A stretch of DNA of 64,000 nucleotides from Lutibacter sp. B1 (GTDB taxonomy: Bacteria > Bacteroidota > Bacteroidia > Flavobacteriales > Flavobacteriaceae). Position numbers and translations under genes: made by a program. The notes under the pieces are model-generated. The model saw only the letters and a program-made list of their open reading frames with translations, was not told where the DNA came from and did not search any database. This document shows positions 16,815 to 26,952 of the stretch, piece after piece. Positions within the stretch are counted from its first letter, which is position 1. Every line of letters starts with the position of its first letter. The stretch is taken from NCBI RefSeq assembly GCF_012524075.1, contig NZ_JAAZUI010000004.1, positions 62,001-126,000 of the forward strand. The letters run 5' to 3'.

Positions 16815-17621
16815 ATGAAAGATAAGAGAGTATTGATTGTTTCTTCAGAGGTTGTACCATATTTACCCGAAAATGAATTGTCAACAACTTCATTTGAAGC
16901 AGCAAAAATAATTCATAGTAAAGGGGGGCAAACAAGAATTTTTATGCCTCGTTATGGTCTAATTAATGAAAGAAGACATCAATTACACGAAGTGATTCGC
17001 TTATCGGGGATGAATTTAGTAATTAATGATATGGATATGCCATTAATTATTAAAGTAGCTTCAATTCCAAAGGAAAGAATGCAGGTTTATTTTATTGACA
17101 ATGATGAGTATTTTAAAAGAAAAGCTTTATACTCTGATGAAGATAATAATTTATTTGATGATAATGACGAAAGAGCCATATTTTTTGCTAAAGGTGTGGT
17201 AGAAACGGTTAAAAAATTAAATTGGTCTCCGGATATTATCCATGTACATGGTTGGATGGCTTCACTTTTGCCACTGTATATCAAAGAATATTATAAAGAC
17301 AATCCGCTGTTTTCTGAAAGTAAAATAGTTACTTCTTTATACGATAATGGTTTTGAAGGTTCATTAAATGCCACATTTAATGAAAAAGTTAAATTTGATA
17401 ATATAAATGAATCTAAAATTGAATCACTTACTACTCCAAATTATACAAATATTTTAATAAATGCAATTGAAAATTCTGATGCAGTTATCAAATCGAGCGA
17501 AAAGATTCCTGAAGAATTGTCGGCGTTTTTAAAAACAAGTAACAAACCTGTTTTAGAGTACTTTAAAGAAGAAGATCGTAAAGATGCCTATGCAGATTTT
17601 TACTTAAACAAAGTTTTATAG
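16815..17621 (+). CDS. glycogen/starch-synthase N-domain-like protein, probably not catalytic
   Basis: The 268 residues align in outline with the N-terminal GT5 domain of glycogen synthase: VLIVSSEVVPY at the start, IFMPRYGLINERR, and IIHVHGWMASLLPLYIKEY near residue 150. Full-length GlgA is about 470-500 residues, and here the C-terminal GT-B half is absent. The ADP-glucose loop (normally Lys-x-Gly-Gly-Leu after the first strand) reads LPENELSTT. It is therefore unlikely to make glycogen. It starts an operon with DUF4270 (30 bp) and glmS (5 bp), a linkage I know from other flavobacteria, hinting at a regulatory or structural role in the envelope. Confidence 0.8.
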   Translation: MKDKRVLIVSSEVVPYLPENELSTTSFEAAKIIHSKGGQTRIFMPRYGLINERRHQLHEVIRLSGMNLVINDMDMPLIIKVASIPKERMQVYFIDNDEYFKRKALYSDEDNNLFDDNDERAIFFAKGVVETVKKLNWSPDIIHVHGWMASLLPLYIKEYYKDNPLFSESKIVTSLYDNGFEGSLNATFNEKVKFDNINESKIESLTTPNYTNILINAIENSDAVIKSSEKIPEELSAFLKTSNKPVLEYFKEEDRKDAYADFYLNKVL

Positions 17622-17651
17622 CTTAATTATTAAAAAAATCAATAAAAATAT

Positions 17652-19184
17652 ATGACAACAAGAGTTGTAGATGCATTAAAATACTTTGGACTATTTTCTT
17701 TAGTATTTTTTACCTTAATATCTTGCGAAAAAGAAATCGAAAGTATAGGAGTAAATTTAGTAGATAGCAATAACTTTAGTACCAATAAATTTATTTCAGA
17801 AGTTATAACAACTAATATAAATATTGAAAGAGTTCCAACAAATGGTGCACAACAATATTTACTGGGAGTTTATTCTGACAAAGAATTTGGGAAATTAAAA
17901 GCATCAATTGTAACACAGTTAAGTTTACCTTTAATTACAGATGAATATACGTATGGTACAAATGCAAAAATAGATTCTGTAATTATGAGTATTCCATACC
18001 AATCTACTGCTGAAGATGATTATAGTGATGGAAAACCAAAATTTTCGATTGACTCCGTATTTGGGAATACTGATACAGAATTTCAATTAAATGTTTATGA
18101 ACTTAAAACATTTTTAAATACATTAGACCCTGAAGACCCAACAAAAAATGCTGTTTATTATTCTGATAAAGTTTTTGAAAAGGGAGAAACTCCTTTTTAT
18201 TCAGGTAATTTTAAAATAAATCCTGATGATACTGTTTCTTACATAAACAGATATTTAGCCGATGGAAATACTGTTTTTGATAAGGATACAATAAAAGAAG
18301 ATAGTAAAAAGCCGGTAATCAAATTACCGTTAGATGAAGATATGATTAAACAAATTTTTGTTGATAATGCTAATGATGCCGGATTTGATTCATATAATGA
18401 TTTTATTCATTATTTTAGAGGATTTTATATTGAAGCTAAAGAATTAACAACTGATAACTCACATTTGATATCTTTAGATATGTCAAATTCTAAAATGACT
18501 ATTTACTATTCAAATGATGAAGATGAAGCAGCTGAAGAAGATTTAAATGAAAATGGAATTAATGGAGAACAAGGTATTAGAATTAAACATGATTATGAGT
18601 TTTCTTTTGGAAGTCTTAAAACAAACGTAATTGAAAGGGATTATACAGTTTCGCATGAAAGTGGAGAAGAAAGACTATACCTTCAAGGAACTGCCGGTTC
18701 AATGGCTACAGTAGAATTGTTTAGTAATGAAGATTTAGCTGAATTACAAAATAAAAATTGGTTGATTAATGAAGCAAATTTGAGTTTTTATGTAGATAAA
18801 AACGCTTCAAGTGATATTTTGCCAGAGCAATTGTATGTGTATAATTATAGTGATAATGAACAGATTTTAGATATTCTATCAAGCGGAGGCAGTTTATCGT
18901 CAATTGGAGGGACTTTAGAAAGAGATGATGATGGTAATCCATATCGATATGTTATCAAAATAACAGATTATATTTCAGAATTATTAAAATCGGATGAACC
19001 TCTTGATTTGGTAAAATTAGGAATTAAGGTATATAATCCTGGGGACTTACCAACTGATTATACCGATATAAAAGTTCCTGAATATAGTTGGACTCCGAAA
19101 GGTGTTGTTTTATTCGATAATAATACTAATTCAGGAGATAAAAGAGTTAAACTCGAAATATTTTATACAGAATTGAATAATTAA
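17652..19184 (+). CDS. DUF4270 lipoprotein
   Basis: This 510-residue protein has a signal ending in the lipobox LISC (Cys near residue 25), then EKEIESIGVNLV, a typical opening of DUF4270. The body is beta-rich with acidic loops (for example DEDEAAEEDLNENGINGEQG) and ends KLEIFYTELNN. DUF4270 proteins are envelope lipoproteins of Bacteroidota with no firm function. It is translated between the glycogen-synthase-like gene and glmS with only 5 bp to the latter, so it is tied to amino-sugar supply by position. The N-terminal segment before the hydrophobic stretch is longer than usual for a signal peptide. Confidence 0.88.
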   Translation: MTTRVVDALKYFGLFSLVFFTLISCEKEIESIGVNLVDSNNFSTNKFISEVITTNINIERVPTNGAQQYLLGVYSDKEFGKLKASIVTQLSLPLITDEYTYGTNAKIDSVIMSIPYQSTAEDDYSDGKPKFSIDSVFGNTDTEFQLNVYELKTFLNTLDPEDPTKNAVYYSDKVFEKGETPFYSGNFKINPDDTVSYINRYLADGNTVFDKDTIKEDSKKPVIKLPLDEDMIKQIFVDNANDAGFDSYNDFIHYFRGFYIEAKELTTDNSHLISLDMSNSKMTIYYSNDEDEAAEEDLNENGINGEQGIRIKHDYEFSFGSLKTNVIERDYTVSHESGEERLYLQGTAGSMATVELFSNEDLAELQNKNWLINEANLSFYVDKNASSDILPEQLYVYNYSDNEQILDILSSGGSLSSIGGTLERDDDGNPYRYVIKITDYISELLKSDEPLDLVKLGIKVYNPGDLPTDYTDIKVPEYSWTPKGVVLFDNNTNSGDKRVKLEIFYTELNN

Positions 19185-19189
19185 ATAGT

Positions 19190-21040
19190 ATGTGCGGAAT
19201 TGTTGGTTATTTAGGTTTTAGAGAAGCATATCCAATAGTTATTAATGGATTGCAACGTTTAGAATATAGAGGTTATGACAGTGCAGGAATTGTTTTAACA
19301 TCTAATAAAAATGCGAACCTATTTAAAACAAAAGGAAAAGTATCCGACTTAAAAAAAATAGCTCAAAAAGGGAATGTTGAAGGTAATTTAGGTTTAGGAC
19401 ACACCAGATGGGCAACACATGGTATTCCAAATAAAGAAAATGCACATCCTCAAGTTTCAAATTCAGGAAATTTGGTGATAGTTCATAATGGAATTATTGA
19501 AAATTATGTTGCAATAAAAAAAGAACTTTTAAAAAGAGGGTATACCTTTAGTAGTGATACAGATACTGAAGTATTAGTTAATTTAATTGAAGAAGTAAAA
19601 AAACAGAATAATTGTAAGTTAGGTAATGCTGTTCAAATGGCACTAACAAGTGTTGTGGGGGCTTATGCAATAGCCATTTTAGATACCACCAATCCAACCG
19701 AAATAATTGTTGCTCGTTTAGGTAGTCCAATAGCTATTGGTATAGGTGAAAACAATAAAGAATTCTTTCTTGCTTCTGACGCTTCTCCTTTTATAGAATA
19801 TACAAAAGATGCTATTTATTTAGATGACGAGGAACTTGCAATAATTAAGTTAGATAGAGATATTAGGGTTAGAAAAATAAATGATGATTCTTTTGTTGAG
19901 CCAAATATTCAAGAACTCAAACTTAATTTAGAGCAAATTGAAAAAGATGGATTTGATCATTTTATGCTGAAGGAAATCCACGAACAACCAAATGCAATTT
20001 CAGATACTTTTAGAGGAAGACTTTTAGCAGATCAAGGCATTATTAGAATGGGTAGTGTTGATAATAATATTACTAAATTTTTAAATGCAAACAGAATAGT
20101 AATTGTAGCTTGCGGAACATCATGGCACGCAGGTTTAGTTGCAGAATATTTATTTGAAGATATAGCACGAATACCTGTTGAAGTCGAATATGCTTCAGAA
20201 TTTAGATATAGAAATCCAATTATAAATAAAAACGACATAGTTATTGCAATATCTCAGTCTGGAGAAACAGCAGATACTTTAGCTGCAGTTAAATTAGCAA
20301 AATCTAAAGGCGCATTTGTTTACGGAATTTGTAATGTTGTTGGTTCTTCAATCGCTAGAGAAACAGATTCGGGTTCATATACACATGCCGGACCAGAGAT
20401 TGGCGTAGCTTCAACCAAAGCTTTTACAACTCAAATCACGGTGCTTACTTTAATGGCTTTAAAACTAGGACATTTAAAAGGGGAAATATCAAACTCTAAG
20501 TTTCATAGTTGTTTGCAAGAAATGAAACTTATTCCGTCTAAAGTAGAAAAATTATTAGGTATCAATGCCGAAGTTGAAAAAATAGCCGCCATTTATAAAG
20601 ATGCCCCAAATTGTTTGTATTTAGGAAGAGGATATAATTTTCCGGTAGCATTAGAAGGAGCTTTAAAACTTAAGGAAATTTCATATATCCATGCAGAAGG
20701 TTATCCTGCCGCAGAAATGAAACACGGGCCAATTGCCTTAATTGATGAATTTATGCCTGTTGTTGTTATTGCAACTAAAAAAGGACATTATGATAAGGTA
20801 GTTAGCAATATTCAGGAAATTAAATCTCGTAATGGAAAAATTATAGCAATTGTAACTAAAGGAGATACCATTGTAAAAGATATTGCAGACCACGTAATTG
20901 AAATTCCGGAAACAGAAGAAGCTTTTACACCTTTATTAACCACAATACCTTTACAGCTTTTATCGTATCATATTGCTGTAATGAGAGGTTGTAATGTAGA
21001 TCAGCCTAGGAATCTAGCAAAATCAGTTACGGTAGAATAA
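19190..21040 (+). CDS. glmS: glutamine--fructose-6-phosphate aminotransferase
   Basis: GlmS makes glucosamine-6-phosphate for peptidoglycan and lipopolysaccharide. The 616 residues hold the N-terminal glutaminase domain with nucleophile Cys2 (MCGIVGYLG), LEYRGYDSAG and GHTRWATHG. Two SIS sugar-isomerase domains follow (ISQSGETADTLAA; ALEGALKLKEISYIHAEGY), and the protein ends with the conserved DQPRNLAKSVTVE. All key residues are present. It is the third gene of its operon and ends at a strong terminator. No glmS-type ribozyme is seen or expected upstream because the gene starts 5 bp after DUF4270. Confidence 0.97.
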   Translation: MCGIVGYLGFREAYPIVINGLQRLEYRGYDSAGIVLTSNKNANLFKTKGKVSDLKKIAQKGNVEGNLGLGHTRWATHGIPNKENAHPQVSNSGNLVIVHNGIIENYVAIKKELLKRGYTFSSDTDTEVLVNLIEEVKKQNNCKLGNAVQMALTSVVGAYAIAILDTTNPTEIIVARLGSPIAIGIGENNKEFFLASDASPFIEYTKDAIYLDDEELAIIKLDRDIRVRKINDDSFVEPNIQELKLNLEQIEKDGFDHFMLKEIHEQPNAISDTFRGRLLADQGIIRMGSVDNNITKFLNANRIVIVACGTSWHAGLVAEYLFEDIARIPVEVEYASEFRYRNPIINKNDIVIAISQSGETADTLAAVKLAKSKGAFVYGICNVVGSSIARETDSGSYTHAGPEIGVASTKAFTTQITVLTLMALKLGHLKGEISNSKFHSCLQEMKLIPSKVEKLLGINAEVEKIAAIYKDAPNCLYLGRGYNFPVALEGALKLKEISYIHAEGYPAAEMKHGPIALIDEFMPVVVIATKKGHYDKVVSNIQEIKSRNGKIIAIVTKGDTIVKDIADHVIEIPETEEAFTPLLTTIPLQLLSYHIAVMRGCNVDQPRNLAKSVTVE

Positions 21041-21060
21041 AAAGTAACATTTAAATATAA

Positions 21061-21090
21061 AAAAAGCCAGTTTTTGAAACTGGCTTTTTT
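21061..21090. terminator. bidirectional terminator after glmS
   Basis: AAAAAGCCAGTTT pairs with AAACTGGCTTTTT around a 3-nt loop. Its tail reaches the stop codon of the convergent FAD protein gene. Confidence 0.88.
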
Positions 21091-21704
21091 TATTTTATAA
21101 CATCGTGTATCATTGTATGATTTCCGTCATTCCAAAGAGTTAGAATATCTGTTCCTACCTGAGCTCCACTTCCAGCTGCAATTGCATACTGACTGCGCCA
21201 CCCTGCCAAAATTCCAGCAACATAAATTCCTTCTTCAATTAAATGATTAAAATTTTTAAGCATAATCTTATCTTTTTCAATTGGTAATTGAATATGAGAT
21301 TCAACATATTGAGTTAAGCCAACTATATCAAACATTTTAGATGGTCCAACAGCAACCACAACTATTTTTGTCTTATAGGAATCCTTGTTTGTTATAACAA
21401 GTAATGATTTATCTTCTAAACGTTTAATTTCTACAACTTTTTCTTTATGAATTTGTTCTACATGAGGAAAATCATTAGCTAATTGCTCAAGACCTTCATT
21501 TAAAATTTCATTTCCTTTTGTTCCTTTTTTAAAACCTAGCACATTATTTAACTCCGCATTATTTAAAGCAGCACTTTTTTGATGCGCAAAAATTCCAATT
21601 TTTTTATCCTTTGCAAACGGTTTATTAACTGCTGATCCTAAAATTAGAGCGCAAGATAAACCTGCTGCACTCCCTCCAATTATTAAAACATCAAATTTTT
21701 TCAT
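21090..21704 (-). CDS. minimal FAD-dependent oxidoreductase-like protein
   Basis: The 204-residue protein opens with an FAD dinucleotide loop (VLIIGGSAAGLSCAL) and closes with the second FAD-contact motif of pyridine-nucleotide oxidoreductases (EEGIYVAGILAGWRSQYAIA). Between them there is only about 140 residues, so the NADPH-binding domain of thioredoxin reductases (about 310 residues) and its CxxC pair are missing. It may take electrons from another protein or bind FAD for another purpose. It lies 15 bp downstream of marC and is probably co-transcribed with it. Confidence 0.8.
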   Translation of the reverse strand: MKKFDVLIIGGSAAGLSCALILGSAVNKPFAKDKKIGIFAHQKSAALNNAELNNVLGFKKGTKGNEILNEGLEQLANDFPHVEQIHKEKVVEIKRLEDKSLLVITNKDSYKTKIVVVAVGPSKMFDIVGLTQYVESHIQLPIEKDKIMLKNFNHLIEEGIYVAGILAGWRSQYAIAAGSGAQVGTDILTLWNDGNHTMIHDVIK

Positions 21705-21719
21705 TTTTTAAGAATTTAG

Positions 21720-22304
21720 TTAGTGAAATAATCCTTGAATATTTGAGACAAATAATTTTACAGCAATAGCTAACAATACAATTCCAAATATTTTACGAAT
21801 TACATCAATGCCTGATTTACCGATAAGTTGTTCTATTTTTTTTGATGATTTTAAAACCAAGTAAACAAAAATTGTATTTATAAAGATAGCAATAATTATA
21901 TTAATTGTTTCAAATTCAGCTTTTAAAGATAATAAAGTTGTCATTGTACCTGCACCTGCAATTAATGGAAAGGCTAAAGGTACCACACTTGCAGTTTCAG
22001 GATGTTCATCTTTAAAAAGAGTGATGCCCAAAATCATTTCAAGTGCAAGAAAAAGAATTACTATGGAACCTGCTACTGCAAATGAATGTACATCAATACC
22101 TATTAGTTTTAAAATACTTTCACCTACAAATAAAAAAGCAATCATAATTATAATAGCAACAATTGAAGCTTTTTCCGATTGAATATGTCCAACTTTGTTG
22201 CGTAACTCTATTATTATTGGAATACTGCCAATAATATCAATTACTGCAAACAATACCATTGTTGCAGTTAAAATTTCTTTAATATCAAATCCCATTGTTT
22301 TCAT
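21720..22304 (-). CDS. MarC-family integral membrane protein
   Basis: A 194-residue membrane protein with six hydrophobic helices. It has the MarC/UPF0056 pattern: MVLFAVIDIIGSIPIIIEL near the start, a middle GITLFKDEHPETASVVPLAF loop with PLIAGAGTMTTLLSL, and a C-terminal GKSGIDVIRKIFGIVLLAIAVKLFV. No transport activity is established for the family, despite its name from a multiple-antibiotic-resistance locus. An alternative start three codons downstream (MGFDIKEI) is possible. It precedes the FAD protein in a two-gene unit. Confidence 0.92.
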   Translation of the reverse strand: MKTMGFDIKEILTATMVLFAVIDIIGSIPIIIELRNKVGHIQSEKASIVAIIIMIAFLFVGESILKLIGIDVHSFAVAGSIVILFLALEMILGITLFKDEHPETASVVPLAFPLIAGAGTMTTLLSLKAEFETINIIIAIFINTIFVYLVLKSSKKIEQLIGKSGIDVIRKIFGIVLLAIAVKLFVSNIQGLFH

Positions 22305-22374
22305 TTTTTAAAATGTTGGCAAAAGTATATAAATCTAATTAAATTAACAGAAAAAATTATGTGAAAAAATAGTT

Positions 22375-22382
22375 TATTTTTG
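22375..22382 (+). promoter_or_regulatory. -7 promoter element giving a probable leaderless DUF3109 mRNA
   Basis: TATTTTTG ends 4 nt before the ATG at 22387. If the box is centred at -7 as in Bacteroidota, the first transcribed base is about the A of the start codon. Confidence 0.45.
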
Positions 22383-22386
22383 TAGC

Positions 22387-22956
22387 ATGTTTCAGTTAGG
22401 AAAAACCATAGTTTCAGAAGATATTATAGAGAAGGAATTTATCTGTAATTTAGCTGCTTGTAAAGGTAAATGTTGTATAGATGGTGAAGCAGGTGCGCCT
22501 TTAGAAGAAAATGAACTTCAAATTCTTTTAGATATTTATCCAAGAGTAAAACCTTTTTTGCGAAAAGAAGGAATTAAAGCTATTGAAGATCAAGGACTCT
22601 TTATAACTAATGAAGGGGAGTATGAAACTCCTTTGATTGATGATAAAGATTGCGCTTATGTTATTTTTGACAAGAATAATATAGCTAAATGTGGTATTGA
22701 GGAAGCTTACAACCAAGGAGTTATAAAATGGAAAAAACCTATTTCCTGTCATCTTTATCCAATTCGCATTATGGATTACAGCGAATTTTCAGCAGTTAAC
22801 TATCATAAATGGCCAATTTGTGATGATGCTTGTACTTTAGGAAAAGAATTACAAGTTCCGGTATACAAATTTGTAAAAGAAGCACTAATTAGAAAATTTG
22901 GTAAAGATTGGTATGCCGAACTTGAAAGTGTAGCCATAAAATATTGTAAAGAATGA
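22387..22956 (+). CDS. DUF3109 cysteine-cluster protein
   Basis: This 189-residue cytoplasmic protein has a cysteine pattern like that of the YkgJ-type metal-cluster proteins. It contains CNLAACKGKCC near residue 20, DCAYVIFD, a cysteine in AKCGIEEAY, SCHLYPIRI and a late CDDACTLG. At least nine cysteines in these positions suggest a bound iron-sulfur or zinc site. DUF3109 is widespread in Bacteroidota and unassigned. The gene stands alone between a divergent marC gene and a terminator. Its promoter lies so close that the transcript is probably leaderless. Confidence 0.88.
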   Translation: MFQLGKTIVSEDIIEKEFICNLAACKGKCCIDGEAGAPLEENELQILLDIYPRVKPFLRKEGIKAIEDQGLFITNEGEYETPLIDDKDCAYVIFDKNNIAKCGIEEAYNQGVIKWKKPISCHLYPIRIMDYSEFSAVNYHKWPICDDACTLGKELQVPVYKFVKEALIRKFGKDWYAELESVAIKYCKE

Positions 22957-22985
22957 AATAATTATTTAATACGAAGTATCGCCTC

Positions 22986-23018
22986 AAAAAAGAGTACATT
23001 TTTTTGTACTCTTTTTTT
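22986..23018 (+). terminator. terminator after the DUF3109 gene
   Basis: AAAAAAGAGTACA / TGTACTCTTTTTT inverted repeat with a T-rich loop and tail. Confidence 0.85.
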
Positions 23019-23262
23019 ATAATCAGTTGTTTTTAATTAATCTCAATAAAACCGGCTTACACAGCTGTTTTTTATTCATAACTACAAGTGTATCAATCAG
23101 TTGTATATATTTAATTTTATAAATTTCTCTAGTAATGTTAAAAACTTGTAAGCAAATGTGAATAAGTAAGTCTTTTTTGGTGTTTGTTTTTTTTCAATAT
23201 TTGTTTTTCCCAATTCTATTAAAAATAACTATTAACTAACAACCCAATTAAAACTCTAATTA
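23019..23262 (+). other. leader region of nrdB
   Basis: AT-rich stretch without a reading frame. I looked for NrdR-type boxes, a cobalamin riboswitch and an exact TAnnTTTG and found none that convince. AATATTTG near 23199 is one mismatch from the -7 consensus. Confidence 0.4.
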
Positions 23263-24234
23263 ATGTCGTTTATTGAGCCTATTTTAAAAGAAAATAAAGA
23301 TCGATTTGTAATTTTTCCTATTCAACACCAAGATATTTGGGAATGGTATAAAAAGCAAGAAGCCAGTATTTGGACTGCCGAAGAAATTGATTTACATCAA
23401 GATGTAATAGATTGGGAATCAAAATTAAATGATGACGAACGTTATTTTATAAAACATGTATTGGCATTTTTTGCTGCTTCAGACGGTATTGTAAATGAAA
23501 ATTTAGCCGAGAATTTTGTAAGCGAAGTACAATATACTGAAGCTAAATTCTTTTACGGTTTTCAAATAATGATGGAAAATATTCATTCTGAAGTTTATTC
23601 ATTATTAATTGACACCTATGTTAAAAATGAAGTAGAAAAAAGTCAGTTATTTAAGGCAATAGAAGTTTTTCCTGCCATAAAGGAAAAAGCAGAATGGGCT
23701 TTAAAATGGATTGACAGCCCTAATTTTTCTGAACGATTGATTGCATTTGCAGCTGTAGAAGGAATCTTTTTTTCAGGTAGTTTTTGTTCTATATTTTGGT
23801 TGAAAAAAAGAGGGCTGATGCCTGGATTAACATTTTCTAACGAACTTATTTCTCGTGATGAAGGATTGCATTGCGATTTTGCAGTGCACTTACACAATAA
23901 TCATATTGTAAACAAAGTACCTAAAGAACGTATTACTGAAATTTTAACTAATGCTTTAGACATAGAGCGTTCATTTATTACGGAATCTCTTCCTGTTAGT
24001 TTAATTGGAATGAACGCAAAATTAATGACACAGTATCTGGAATTTGTAACAGATAGATTATTGGTTGAATTTGGTTGTGAAAAGGTTTATAATTCAACAA
24101 ATCCTTTTGATTTTATGGAAATGATTTCTTTAGAAGGAAAAACAAACTTTTTTGAGAAACGTGTTTCCGATTATCAAAAAGCAGGCGTTAAAAGTGGTGG
24201 TACAGGAAATATAAGTTTCGACGCAGATTTTTAG
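23263..24234 (+). CDS. nrdB: ribonucleotide reductase class I, small (beta) subunit
   Basis: The 323-residue R2 subunit holds the di-iron centre and the tyrosyl radical that start deoxynucleotide synthesis. Metal ligands are visible in [30 protein letters not shown] (the radical Tyr is in FFYGFQ), [13 protein letters not shown] and [15 protein letters not shown]. The pattern is like that of eukaryotic R2 with an active tyrosine, so class Ia rather than the tyrosine-less Ic type. It is followed by nrdA after 133 bp that contain an 8-bp inverted repeat (ATTCAAAT/ATTTGAAT at 24258-24265 and 24287-24294). Confidence 0.96.
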   Translation: MSFIEPILKENKDRFVIFPIQHQDIWEWYKKQEASIWTAEEIDLHQDVIDWESKLNDDERYFIKHVLAFFAASDGIVNENLAENFVSEVQYTEAKFFYGFQIMMENIHSEVYSLLIDTYVKNEVEKSQLFKAIEVFPAIKEKAEWALKWIDSPNFSERLIAFAAVEGIFFSGSFCSIFWLKKRGLMPGLTFSNELISRDEGLHCDFAVHLHNNHIVNKVPKERITEILTNALDIERSFITESLPVSLIGMNAKLMTQYLEFVTDRLLVEFGCEKVYNSTNPFDFMEMISLEGKTNFFEKRVSDYQKAGVKSGGTGNISFDADF

Positions 24235-24367
24235 TGTTATTTAAAAAATAATCATCAATTCAAATTATAACTTTATCATTATTGAGATTTGAATCATTCA
24301 AAAATCAATGATATACGTTATGCTTTTGATTTTAAAAGAATTACAAATAAACAAACAAGTATAATTT

Positions 24368-26749
24368 ATGTATGTATTAAAAAGAGACGGAAGAAAAGAG
24401 CCTGTGATGTTCGATAAAATCACGGCAAGAGTTAGAAAAATGTGCTATGGTTTAAATAGCCTTGTTGACCCTGTAAAAGTTGCCATGAGAGTTATTGAAG
24501 GCTTATACGACGGTGTAACAACCTCTGAGCTTGATAATTTAGCTTCTGAAATTGCAGCAACTATGACAGTCCAACACCCGGATTATGCCAAACTTGCAGC
24601 TCGTATTGCCGTATCAAATCTACATAAAAATACTAAAAAAACGTTTTCTGATGTAATGACGGATTTGTACAATTATATAAATCCACGTACAGGAAAAAAA
24701 GCACCATTATTATCTGATGAAACCTATAAGATAATTATGAATAATGCTTCAAAATTAGACTCTACAATTATTTATAACAGAGATTTTGGATACGATTACT
24801 TTGGCTTTAAAACATTAGAACGCTCGTATCTGTTAAAAATTAACGGTCAAATAGCTGAACGACCACAGCACATGTTAATGCGTGTTGCAGTAGGAATTCA
24901 TCAAAATGATATTGATGAAGCTATTGAAACATACGAATTAATGTCTAAAAAAATATTTACACACGCCACACCAACTCTTTTTAATGCAGGAACTCCAAAA
25001 CCTCAAATGTCATCGTGTTTTTTACTGCAAGTTCAAGACGATAGTATTGATGGAATTTATGACACTTTAAAACAAACGGCTAAAATATCGCAATCTGCCG
25101 GTGGTATTGGTTTATCAATTCATAATGTACGAGCAACGGGCTCTTATATTAGAGGAACTAACGGTACTTCAAATGGAATTGTACCCATGCTAAAAGTATT
25201 TAATGATACAGCTCGTTATGTTGATCAGGGTGGAGGTAAACGCAAAGGTTCTTTTGCAATTTATATGGAACCTTGGCATGCTGATGTTTTTGAATTTTTA
25301 GACTTGCGCAAAAATACCGGAGCTGAAGAAATGCGCGCACGTGATTTGTTTTACGCTATGTGGATTCCTGATTTATTTATGAAACGTGTTGAGGAAGATG
25401 GAGAGTGGACATTGATGTGTCCGAATGAATGTCCTCATTTGTTTGATACTTATGGAGATGAGTTTGAGAAATTATATACAGGTTACGAAAAAGTTGGAAA
25501 AGGACGCAAAACAATAAAAGCACGTGAACTTTGGGAAAAGATTTTAGAAGCTCAAATAGAAACGGGTAATCCTTATATGTTGTATAAAGATGCGGCTAAC
25601 CGTAAATCTAATCAAAAGAATTTAGGAACTATCCGTTCATCAAACTTGTGTACTGAAATTATGGAATATACAGCAAAAGATGAAGTTGCTGTATGTAATT
25701 TAGCTTCAATTGCAATTCCTATGTTTGTAGAGCAAAATGAGAAGGGTGTTAAATTCTTTAATCATCAAAAATTATTTGAAGTTACCAAAAAAGTTACCAG
25801 AAATTTAGATACAGTAATTGACCAAAATTATTATCCTGTGGTAGAAGCTGAAAATTCGAATTTAAGGCATAGACCAATAGGACTGGGAATTCAAGGATTA
25901 GCAGATGCATTTATATTATTACGTTTACCTTTTACAAGTGATGAGGCCAAAAAATTAAATCAAGAAATTTTTGAAACCATTTATTTTGCTGCTGTAACGT
26001 CATCAATGGAAGTTGCTAAAATAAAAGAACCTTATTCAACCTTTAAAGGTTCTCCTATTTCACAAGGAGAATTTCAATTTAACATGTGGGGAGTTTCAGA
26101 AGACGATTTAAGCGGAAGATGGGATTGGAAATCATTACGTAAAGATGTGATGACGTACGGAGTTAGAAATTCATTATTGGTAGCCCCTATGCCTACAGCT
26201 TCAACATCGCAAATTTTAGGAAATAATGAAGCTTTTGAGCCTTACACCTCAAACATATACACTAGAAGAGTATTAAGTGGTGAGTTTATTGTGGTAAATA
26301 AACATTTGTTAGAAGATTTAGTAGAGTTGGGTTTATGGAATAATGATATGAAAGAGGATATTATGCGCGCTAACGGTTCAATTCAACATATTGAAGAAAT
26401 TCCACAAAACTTAAAAGATTTATACAAAACAGTTTGGGAAATGAGTATGAAAGATATAATAGACATGTCTCGCCAAAGAGGTTATTTTATTGATCAATCC
26501 CAATCGTTAAATCTATTTATGCAAGATGCCAATTATGCTAAATTAACATCAATGCATTTTTATGCTTGGAAATCAGGTTTAAAAACAGGGATGTATTACT
26601 TACGTACTAAAAGTGCTGTAAATGCAATACAGTTTACTGTGTCTAATAAGAAAAAAGAAGAAGAAAAACCTCTTTCTCCTGAAGAATTAAAGCAAATGAT
26701 TATGCAATCAAAAGATAACCCTGATGATTGTTTAATGTGTGGTTCGTAA
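24368..26749 (+). CDS. nrdA: ribonucleotide reductase class I, large (alpha) subunit
   Basis: The 793-residue R1 subunit begins with an ATP-cone regulatory domain ([20 protein letters not shown]) that senses dATP/ATP. Substrate-site cysteines are in MSSCFLLQ and in [10 protein letters not shown], with [10 protein letters not shown] and the [19 protein letters not shown] loop. The redox pair is the C-terminal CLMC four residues from the end. Length and all catalytic motifs are normal. Together with nrdB it makes the aerobic class Ia enzyme. The unit ends in a strong terminator. Confidence 0.97.
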   Translation: MYVLKRDGRKEPVMFDKITARVRKMCYGLNSLVDPVKVAMRVIEGLYDGVTTSELDNLASEIAATMTVQHPDYAKLAARIAVSNLHKNTKKTFSDVMTDLYNYINPRTGKKAPLLSDETYKIIMNNASKLDSTIIYNRDFGYDYFGFKTLERSYLLKINGQIAERPQHMLMRVAVGIHQNDIDEAIETYELMSKKIFTHATPTLFNAGTPKPQMSSCFLLQVQDDSIDGIYDTLKQTAKISQSAGGIGLSIHNVRATGSYIRGTNGTSNGIVPMLKVFNDTARYVDQGGGKRKGSFAIYMEPWHADVFEFLDLRKNTGAEEMRARDLFYAMWIPDLFMKRVEEDGEWTLMCPNECPHLFDTYGDEFEKLYTGYEKVGKGRKTIKARELWEKILEAQIETGNPYMLYKDAANRKSNQKNLGTIRSSNLCTEIMEYTAKDEVAVCNLASIAIPMFVEQNEKGVKFFNHQKLFEVTKKVTRNLDTVIDQNYYPVVEAENSNLRHRPIGLGIQGLADAFILLRLPFTSDEAKKLNQEIFETIYFAAVTSSMEVAKIKEPYSTFKGSPISQGEFQFNMWGVSEDDLSGRWDWKSLRKDVMTYGVRNSLLVAPMPTASTSQILGNNEAFEPYTSNIYTRRVLSGEFIVVNKHLLEDLVELGLWNNDMKEDIMRANGSIQHIEEIPQNLKDLYKTVWEMSMKDIIDMSRQRGYFIDQSQSLNLFMQDANYAKLTSMHFYAWKSGLKTGMYYLRTKSAVNAIQFTVSNKKKEEEKPLSPEELKQMIMQSKDNPDDCLMCGS

Positions 26750-26775
26750 AACAATAAATAATTAACCCTATTTTT

Positions 26776-26819
26776 AAACAAGCCCTAACTTTTATAATTA
26801 AAAGTTAGGGCTTGTTTTT
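26776..26819 (+). terminator. terminator after nrdA
   Basis: AAACAAGCCCTAACTTTT / AAAAGTTAGGGCTTGTTT, an 18-bp arm hairpin with an 8-nt loop and a T-run. Confidence 0.9.
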
Positions 26820-26885
26820 AGTAAAAAGTTTAATTTTACAGTTAATTGCAATCATTAATTCTGGCTGTTAAACAATTCGCCATTG

Positions 26886-26903
26886 TTAACATTAATTTAA
26901 TAT
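26886..26903 (+). promoter_or_regulatory. candidate Pho-type direct repeat upstream of the PiT gene
   Basis: TTAACAT, four bases, TTAATAT: two 7-mers in an 11-bp register that end 19 bp before the -7 box. The spacing copies that of PhoB boxes; the sequence is not the enteric one. Confidence 0.4.
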
Positions 26904-26922
26904 ATACTACTTATAATGAAAG

Positions 26923-26930
26923 TAATTTTG
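26923..26930 (+). promoter_or_regulatory. -7 promoter element of the PiT gene
   Basis: TAATTTTG, 22 nt before the ATG at 26953. Confidence 0.55.
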
Positions 26931-26952
26931 CATAACAAATTTTAAATACAAA

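Noticed and set aside
23019-23262. NrdR boxes or cobalamin riboswitch before nrdB
   Set aside because: No pair of ACACwATATwGTGT-like sites and no B12-box-like sequence is visible; the enzyme is the class I type, which does not need B12.
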